A stretch of 64,000 nucleotides of DNA from Scleromitrula shiraiana (taxonomy: Eukaryota; Ascomycota; Leotiomycetes; Helotiales; Sclerotiniaceae): assembly GCA_028455995.1 (NCBI GenBank), contig JABELC010000001.1:2592501-2656500 (forward strand). Direction: 5' to 3'. The notes below the pieces were generated by a model. The model had not been told where the DNA came from and ran no database searches. It was given only the letters and a program-made list of their open reading frames with translations. Of the stretch, positions 57,901 to 64,000 are shown in pieces. Position numbers and translations under genes: made by a program. The stretch's first letter is position 1, and every line of letters begins with the position of its first letter.

Positions 57901-60217
57901 CCCTGATATCACTATCCCAGGTGTTACAACGATAGAGATCCCCACTATCTCGATCCCTGACCTAACATCAGTTCCTGTCATCACATCAATCCCTGATATC
58001 ACTATCCCAGGTGTTACAACGATAGAGATCCCCACTATCTCGATCCCTGACCTAACATCAATTCCTGTAATCACATCAATCCCTGACATCACTATCCCAG
58101 GTGTTACAACGATAGAGATCCCCACTATCTCTATTCCTGACCTCACCTCGATTCCTGTCATCACATCAATCCCTGACATCACTATCCCTGGGGTGACGAC
58201 GATAGAGATCCCCACCATCTCAATACCAGATATCACTTCAATTCCTGATATCACGATTCCAGGCATCACTACTATCACCCCCTCGATATCCATCCCAGAG
58301 ATTACCATTCCAGGAGTAACCACGATAGAGATCCCCACTATCTCAATTCCAGATTTCACTTCAATTCCTATTATTACATCAATCCCAGATATCACCATCC
58401 CTGGGGTGACGACAATAGAGATCCCCACCATTTCAATACCAGATATCACATCAATTCCTGATATCACGATTCCAGGCATCACTACTATCACCCCCTCGAT
58501 ATCCGTCCCAGAGATTACCATTCCAGGGGTTACCACGATAGAGATTCCTACTATCTCAATTCCAGACTTCACGTCCATCCCTGAGATCCCATCGATTCCT
58601 GTTGTTACCTCGATTCCTGACATCACAATTCCTGGCATCACGACCATAACGCCCCCGATATCCATCCCAGAGATTACCATTCCAGGGGTTACTACGATAG
58701 AGATTCCTACTATTTCAATTCCAGACATCACGTCGATCCCTGAGGTTACGATTCCAGCTATCACGCCCATAATCCCATCAATCTCTATTCCAGATATTAC
58801 CATTCCAGGGGTTACTACGATAGAAATTCCTACTATCTCAATTCCAGACATCACGTCGATCCCTGAAGTTACGATTCCAGCTATCACACCCATAATCCCA
58901 TCAATCTCTATTCCAGATATTACCATTCCAGGGGTTACTACGATAGAGATTCCTACTATCTCAATTCCAGACATAACGTCGATCCCCGAGGTTACGATTC
59001 CAGCTATCACGCCCATAATCCCATCAATCTCTATTCCAGATATTACAATCCCTGGCATCACGACTTTAACGCCTTCAGTGTCGATTCCAGACATCACGTC
59101 GATCCCCGAGGTTACGATTCCAGCTATCACGCCCATAATCCCATCAATCTCTATTCCAGATATTACAATCCCTGGCATCACGACTTTAACGCCTTCAGTG
59201 TCGATTCCTGATGTGACGATCCCTGGAGTTACAGTTATATCTCCCTCAATCTCTATCCCCGATATTACGATCCCTGGCATCACAACAATAACCCCCTCAG
59301 TCTCAGTTCCTGATGCCACAATCCCAAGTGTATCTACCGTATCACCTTCAATCTCTATTCCTGTAATCACCATTCCCGGTGTTACAACCATATCGCCTTC
59401 AATCTCCGTCCCTGTGATCACGATACCAGGCGTGCCGATCATATCGCCTTCAATATCTACTCCTTCCCTTAGCACGATATCTACATCTACATCTATCCCT
59501 AGTCTTACAACAGTAACCACACCCATCTCTATTCCTGGTATTACGATTCCTGGTGTAACAACAATCGCTCCTACTATTACCACCCTGACTACATCCGCAA
59601 TTGTTACTACTTCTTCCTCAAGTTCGTCCTCGACTTGTGTTCCACAGCCCACACAAGCTGTCGTAAACGGTGGCTTCGACGTTGCTACAGGGACAAATTT
59701 CCTTACTCCTTGGACCGGAAACGCTCTCGTTTTTACGTCTCCTTCCACCCTCCAATTTACTCCTTATTCCGGTTCTAGGTTAGCGTAAGTATTCTTAATC
59801 TCCCCATCCTTTTAAGCGCTCAATCTAATGGCTATCCACAGAGTATTGGCTGGTGTATCTGGCCAGACTGCGACCTTGACCCAAGCAGTTAGCACCCTCA
59901 AAGCCAACACCCAATATACTCTTACCTACTACATTCGACTTTATGGACTCTTAGTAGTACCCGGAGCAACTTGTACATTTAGTGCATCATTGGGAGGCGT
60001 TGTTGTCGACAGTTTGACATTGAATTCCGTAACTCTTGCCGACTTGCTGTCTCTTCTTCAGACGAGCTATGTACAGCGTCAAGTGTTTGTGACTCCTAAG
60101 GCAGCGAGTGCCGCTTTGACATTTAGCTTGCAATGTAACGCGCAACTTCTGAGCACTCTTGATGTAGAGTTGGACAGTGTCTCGTTGGTTGGAGGCGGTA
60201 CGACATGCCCTGCTTAG
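51983..60217 (+). CDS. giant secreted repeat protein with mucin-like and SIPD repeats and a C-terminal CBM-like domain, three exons, 2706 aa
   Basis: Exons are 51983-52075, 52133-59784 and 59842-60217; junctions are clean and the frame is kept for 8121 coding bases. A signal peptide (MKPHTPLLVTLLAPFSLAA) opens it. Residues 32-276 hold two Cys-containing stretches (LTAACQCLL) and TTxYxTSTxxT-type Ser/Thr repeats. Residues 277-1021 are mucin-like (GTGSLPSSLPISGTG), including nine 16-residue units, all with an NST glycosylation sequon. Residues 1022-1128 form a non-repetitive cassette with KR and RR sites at 1077-1090 and SACACI. Residues 1136-2512 are SIPDITIPGITTIEIPTI-type repeats. Residues 2525-2706 (VVNGGFDVATG...DSVSLVGG) resemble a CBM4_9-like beta-sandwich. 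A surface or matrix role is likely; no homologous function is known to me. No GPI signal is seen at the end. Confidence 0.9.
52870..53670 (+). repeat. mucin-like coding repeats, first block
   Basis: Repeated phrase GTGSLPSSLPISGTG then SGNGGSG with spacing of about 105-120 bases. Copies near the left are nearly identical at DNA level (for example 52981-53070 and 53081-53170). Confidence 0.85.
53672..54103 (+). repeat. nine tandem 48-bp units, mucin region
   Basis: Exactly 9 x 48 bp starting at the AAT of the first unit. Each encodes NPI(P/S)LNSTSFLPT(G/S)TG; the ninth diverges. Neighbouring units are almost identical in synonymous positions, which points to recent expansion. Confidence 0.95.
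54104..55100 (+). repeat. mucin-like coding repeats, second block
   Basis: Larger units of about 120 bp around SSLPLSETGDSSGNGGSAGLTITAS (first part SETGDSSGNGGSAGL), six or seven copies; three are near identical at 54570-54960. Confidence 0.85.
56747..57322 (+). repeat. six tandem 96-bp units in the SIPD array
   Basis: 6 x 96 bp, each encoding 32 residues from TISIPDLTSISIPE through ITSIPD and ITIPG to ITTIEIP. Copies 2-6 differ by only a few bases; the last has Gln for Glu. Confidence 0.95.
57841..58290 (+). repeat. five tandem 90-bp units in the SIPD array
   Basis: GATAGAGATC recurs at 57841, 57931, 58021, 58111 and 58201, exactly every 90 bases. Each unit encodes 30 residues ending in TSIPVITSIPDITIPGVT (Val or Ile at one site). 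Confidence 0.95.
58681..59215 (+). repeat. 123-bp and 120-bp higher-order units in the SIPD array
   Basis: The phrase TCCAGGGG recurs at 58681, 58804 and 58927 (period 123), with EVTIPAITPIIPSISIPD. A further 120-bp duplication spans about 58981-59215 with EVTIPAITP followed by ITTLTPSVSIPD. Confidence 0.9.
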
Positions 60218-61137
60218 GGGGTAAGATGCTGCGGATGATGGATGAGCTTTACCTTTCAAGAATGAGAAACAATTTAGATAAATTTCTTTTGTATAATTTC
60301 ACTTCTCTTTGGGCAATGGGTGCTCTTATGTACTGAAATATGTAGCATTAGCAATCATTAATACAATTATTATCGTCTATCCTAGGCCTTCCATAACTTC
60401 TATCCCCTCCATATAAGCCTCTCCCTCTCAAACCGTAAATTTTATAATTGGATCTTTGATATAAGACTAAACAACATCATTGATTTGCACAATATAATAT
60501 TCCAATTGTCCAAGATCAAGTTGATTAATGTAGTACTTTCAATGTTTAATAGTGGTTCAGATAATGTAATATTTTAATTGTTCTATACAAGATTGGACAA
60601 TATAATGTATTAATTGTCCAATATTAAACTAAGACAACATAACAATTTGATTGTTTGGTCTCGATATAGACAATATAACATTGTAACTGTTCGAGATCAA
60701 ATTATAGAATGTAGTCTTTCGATTGTTCAATATCAAGCAGGACAACGTATTGTTTTGGTTGTTTGATTTAAAGGTAAAGAATGGATTACTACGCTCTAGC
60801 AGTAAGAAGTTCTAAGTGAATAATAATTCATCTGAACTTGGATTTTGGTGCATATCTGAAGACCTAGGTCTTCTGGATTTTCCAAAGTTCTCTATTTGAG
60901 ACCCAAAAAGTAAGACGCGTGGAGGATTCGTTGCATGTCAGTTGTCAAAGCTGTCAGATGATGTGTTTGAGTGCTTGGTAGAAGTCTGGATAGACGTGCT
61001 ACTAGATGTAGAATTACTCAAGCAGCAAGCTTATATAGATGGAGTTCATGTCTGAAAATTTGCTAATTTCTTGGACTTCTTTCTTGAAAGCTTGTTTTTT
61101 TTTGACTAGCAACAACAATTCAAGTCAACCGTCTCAG
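60218..61137. other. intergenic spacer with a 37-bp minisatellite
   Basis: 3' flank of the giant gene, then the degenerate minisatellite at 60488-60778, then AT-rich sequence without recognised genes up to the methyltransferase relic. Confidence 0.5.
60488..60778 (+). repeat. degenerate minisatellite, about eight units of 36-37 bp
   Basis: Unit consensus by eye is GACAATATAATATTTTAATT then GTTCAATATCAAACTA. Units begin near 60488, 60527, 60562, 60595, 60632, 60668, 60706 and 60740. Identity between units is modest. Confidence 0.7.
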
Positions 61138-61974
61138 CTATTTCTGTATAATGATCTCCCTATACATCATAGCAATACTCGCATCATCTCTCTCAACCCA
61201 CTCCTCCCAATGCCTGACCATCTCATCCAGATCCTCAATCGTAAACTCAAATCTAGGACCTAGTTCTCGCAACTGAGGGCTCTGTATCCTATCTATGAGA
61301 CCTTGAGCTAAACATAATAAATGAACCATGGCCAGCAAAATTATATCCAACACAATATAATAAATACATCAAGGAAATCTTCTCCAAGAAACAAACCTAC
61401 CCCAAATTTTCTTCTCCCCCACCGTACTATAACACCAAGTATCATACCCCACAGAGACATTTCCCCTTTCCACCCCAGCCCCCAACTCCCACCCAAGCAA
61501 TTGCCTACCCCCCTTATCCGTACCCCCCGTAATCTTTAACAACTCACCCGCAAGCACCTGAACTTGAGAAGTCCCTCTAACTCAGGCCAAAAACACCGCG
61601 TCAACAAATCCCCCTCACGAGCCGCAACGATTCCTCCTACTTTCGTCACTCTGATCTTTTCACGCAGGGAATCAACGGGGGATTTATGCCATGTTGGCAT
61701 TTGATGACAGATTGTTATATCGAATGTTTCATCTGCGAAGGGGAGGTGATTTGCATCGACTTGGCGGAATTCGATATTCTTGATGCTTGACAAGTTCCTT
61801 TGCAATGATTTGGGCACGTAACACGTATTCTGGTGATACGTCGATCCCAGTGACATGACCCTCTGGAATGATCTTAGCTAATGCTGTTGTGATGCTGCCG
61901 GGACCGCAGCCTACCTCTAGGAGAGCCAGCCTGAGGTTGGAATTTTGTGCTAGTAGTAGAATAAAAATATTCAA
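61138..61974 (-). pseudogene. SAM-dependent methyltransferase (UbiE-like class I) relic, two frameshifts, 5' truncated
   Basis: Reading minus, LRLALLEVGCGPGSI (SAM motif I) is followed by ALAKIIPEGHVTGIDVSPEYV (motif post-I) and then, in another frame from about 61800, NLSSIKNIEFRQVDANHLPF and ETFDITICHQ (motif II), VTKVGGIVAAREGD (motif III). A second frameshift near 61558 leads to VLAGELLKITGGTDKGGRQL and ends EKKIW before a GTAGGT donor. The last exon (about 61315 to 61138) has PRFEFTIEDLDEMVRHWEEW and ends MYREIIIQK with its own stop. The 40 or so residues before motif I are missing. The family includes ubiquinone/menaquinone-type and secondary-metabolite methyltransferases. With two frameshifts and no 5' end it should be non-functional. 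Confidence 0.8.
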
Positions 61975-62027
61975 TTAATAATTTAGTACTAATAGTAGTA
62001 TAGAGAGTGTATACTATCTAAAGATAT

Positions 62028-62066
62028 CCATCCATCCATCCATCCATCCATCCATCCATCCATCCA
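62028..62066 (+). repeat. CATC microsatellite
   Basis: About ten CATC units, adjacent to the truncated 5' side of the methyltransferase relic. Confidence 0.9.
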
Positions 62067-62355
62067 TTCAGCAACACCCTCCAAAGGAAACAATAAGCAC
62101 CATTTATACGCTGTATACGTATACGTATATAATAAATAGCACAAGTGCAATCTTGGCACGGGACTCAACATACATTATACAAATCCAATCGATGATATTG
62201 GATCACACCTACGCTTTTTACTTGAGCGACTGACTGACTAAACAAGTAGTTGATCGATATGAAATATTGTATGACGGGTTGGTCGGTTCGTTATACATTA
62301 CACTGCATCGTATTGATTCCCTCGATGGGAAACCGCTACGAGATTCCTATCCTAT

Positions 62356-62420
62356 TTCTCAATTCCTATTTCTCAATTCTCGATTCTCAATTCTCGATTC
62401 TCAATTCTCGATTCTCGATT
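62356..62420 (+). repeat. TCTCAATTCTCGAT 14-bp minisatellite
   Basis: Overlapping units of TCTCAATTCT and CGATTCTCAATT repeat four to five times. Confidence 0.85.
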
Positions 62421-62666
62421 GTCGAACCAACTGCAAAATACACTGATGATAGCAAATTCGAATGATCCAGAGCGAAGCTAGTAAGTATAATATATAATAT
62501 GAGACTACATTGTATAGACAGAATAACGAGAGCGTGTATACTATACTATACCATGCATGGTAAGTTATGCACATGCATAATTATTTGGACTCGGTAGATA
62601 CACACGCTATGGATCACACAAGTCTCGGGACTTCTCTATCGACTTCGTTTAATCTGATCTTGATCT

Positions 62667-62710
62667 TAGTCTTGGTCTTGGTCTTGGTCTTGGACTTGGT
62701 CTTGGTCTTG
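62667..62710 (+). repeat. CTTGGT hexanucleotide repeat
   Basis: About seven CTTGGT units with one interruption (CTTGGA). Confidence 0.9.
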
Positions 62711-63619
62711 ATCGGCCGGCGCAATTTCCTTGGCTGGCTGTGTATGTGCCGTTGCTTATATACATGGTAGAGGATGATGCCAAGGGATTATCAACTACCG
62801 TGATCGTGTATGGATTTCTTGGTTTTTGGTTTTTTTTTGCGAGAGAGAAGAGAGAAGACATGGGAAGACAAGGGATGGGAAGAAAAGGGAAGAAAAGGGA
62901 AGAAAATGGATTGTTGCATCAATATTAGGTGTATGTACACTTGTATCATATGTATGTATCATGCTGCTTCGAGTTTCTTGGCTATGGGTTCCAAGGTTAT
63001 TTTTTTGTATTGGCGATGTACTGTAGATATATTAATATTAATATTAATGCCGTACATGTATGTAATCGCCAAGACTACCAATGAGTACCGGTACTTGGAC
63101 TTGGACTGAACATCCCAACTTCATGGAGAAAATAAATCTATCTATTTGTTTGTTTGTTTGTTTGTTTCGACTTTGAATATCTACACAAGACAAAAAATCA
63201 CATCTCATTTCCAACCCGAGACCGAGCTCAAGCAAGCTCGAACCGAGAAGTTCTTTCATTCTTTTTACAATGCCCAGACACCCACCATGTATCAAGACCC
63301 TCTCGGTTCCCGAGGATCAATTTTTTAAACACTTCCAAGGGTTTAGAGTTTGTTAATAGAAAGGATGAGCTTCTTTTATGATCGAGCGGCGGTGAGATAT
63401 TGAGCTAATTCATTTTTTTGATATCTGTTCTACAATTGAAAATCTAAAACCGTTTTGGGTAAATACGTTTTTAATGTTGAGTTGAAATATACCTAGGTAG
63501 GTAGACCTTCAAATTGGGATATATATACTACCTACATACATACATACATAGTAGTTATAGTACTGATAGTGAATGTATATTATGTAACCGGATATTTGGG
63601 ACTTCAATAGCTCGAAACC

Positions 63620-63720
63620 AATTTCTAATGTCCGTTTCAATATTGAATATTTAAGATTTTTTGACTCCGGAGTCATCTTTATTATTAATGTCTATTCTTG
63701 ATACAGACATTCGGGATTTC
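63620..63720. repeat. copies of the palindromic intergenic repeat
   Basis: CTAATGTCCGTTTCAATATTG followed by TTAATGTCTATTCTTGATAC and the inverted AGACATTCGGGATTTC. The core matches the units at 9300-9531. Confidence 0.45.
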
Positions 63721-64000
63721 AAAAAGCTCGATGGATGGATATTTATTTATAGAATAGCGGCACTGACCGATCTCGGGACGACGTTTATACCATACCAAGG
63801 TAGTATCAAACAATCCGTCTTGTCTACCGAGCTATCAAAGCTTCTAGATATACATACATAGTATAGTGTAGGGGTCTCGAGACTAGACTCTAGAGAGAGG
63901 GATGTGGGAATTCTGATACTATATGAAGTAACCAAGTATCTGGGCACGTTGATGTTTTGTTTCAATATCAATATCGGTCAATTAACATCTGGATATCGAT

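Larger units (their letters stand above)
55445..59575 (+). repeat. SIPD/TIPG coding repeat array, 4.1 kb
   Basis: Continuous alternation of short modules: (T/S)ISIPD, ITSIPD, ITIPG(I/V), TTIEIP. No Lys, Arg, Tyr, Trp, His or Cys is seen by eye. Several higher-order periods are present; those best resolved are listed separately. Confidence 0.95.
61975..64000. other. gene-poor right end with simple repeats
   Basis: No gene recognised. CATC units lie at 62028-62066, a TCTCAATTCTCGAT repeat at about 62356-62420, CTTGGT units at 62667-62710, a GGGAAGAAAA repeat near 62876-62906, TTTG units at 63147-63166, and palindromic repeat copies at 63620-63720. ORFs of 60-100 codons are repeat-derived or undistinguished. 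Confidence 0.5.

Noticed and set aside
55408..59748. 1446-codon uninterrupted ORF on the minus strand, antisense to the SIPD array
   Set aside because: Its frame places stops only where a sense codon ending in T or C is followed by TA (Tyr), or one ending in T by CA (His/Gln). The SIPD repeats lack Tyr and His and almost lack Gln, so the antisense frame stays open by composition. It has no signal, domain or splice context of its own.
62028..62066. CATC run as a CRISPR-like array
   Set aside because: A simple microsatellite without spacers, in a eukaryotic genome.

Overview
The window is nuclear DNA of a filamentous ascomycete. The genes carry short introns (about 50-100 nt, GT...AG), intergenic DNA is AT-rich and full of microsatellites, and the products are typical fungal ones: mitochondrial ATP synthase alpha with a presequence, VPS10, a NACHT-ankyrin protein and GPI-anchored Ser/Thr-rich proteins. 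A Leotiomycete such as a Botrytis/Sclerotinia relative is my guess from base composition and gene style; it is not proven here. Gene models were built by reading splice sites by eye and checking frame continuity.

Layout. The left edge (1-125) holds what may be the last exon of a truncated gene, followed by about 5.6 kb without a convincing gene. Then come a four-exon GAF-domain protein (+, 5766-8607), ATP1 (-, 10982-13509, eight exons), a doubtful multi-exon gene or relic (-, 14964-15761), a KamA-type radical SAM protein with a likely mitochondrial presequence (+, 16284-18089), a 5.5 kb gene-poor stretch, a conserved fungal protein of unknown function (+, 23672-25748), VPS10 (+, 26602-31218), a P450 relic (-, about 31550-31956), a low-complexity hypothetical ORF (-, 32594-33307), a NACHT-ankyrin NLR-like protein (-, 34831-37626), a 5.9 kb gene-poor stretch, and a GPI-anchored Ser/Thr-rich protein (-, 43555-44502).

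The right third is more accessory. It holds cytidine deaminase (+, 46162-46818), relics of a GNAT acetyltransferase and of a sugar transporter (+, 47189-47990), a short-chain dehydrogenase whose last exon is frameshifted by one base in a homopolymer (-, 48704-49780), a giant secreted repeat protein (+, 51983-60217, 2706 codons) and a decayed SAM-dependent methyltransferase (-, 61138-61974).

The giant gene is the most unusual object. It encodes a signal peptide, a mucin-like Ser/Thr/Gly block with N-glycosylation sequons, a short non-repetitive cassette with Kex2-like dibasic sites, about 1,380 residues of 'SIPDITIPG' type repeats without any basic residue I can find, and a C-terminal domain resembling a carbohydrate-binding beta-sandwich. 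At least five different repeat periods (48, 90, 96, 120 and 123 bp) show expansion at several times.

The housekeeping genes (ATP1, VPS10, CDA) look intact. Relics with stops or frameshifts cluster near 31.5, 47-49 and 61 kb. Two kinds of degenerate short repeats recur between genes and in one ATP1 intron. No tRNA, rRNA, CRISPR or intact transposon was recognised.
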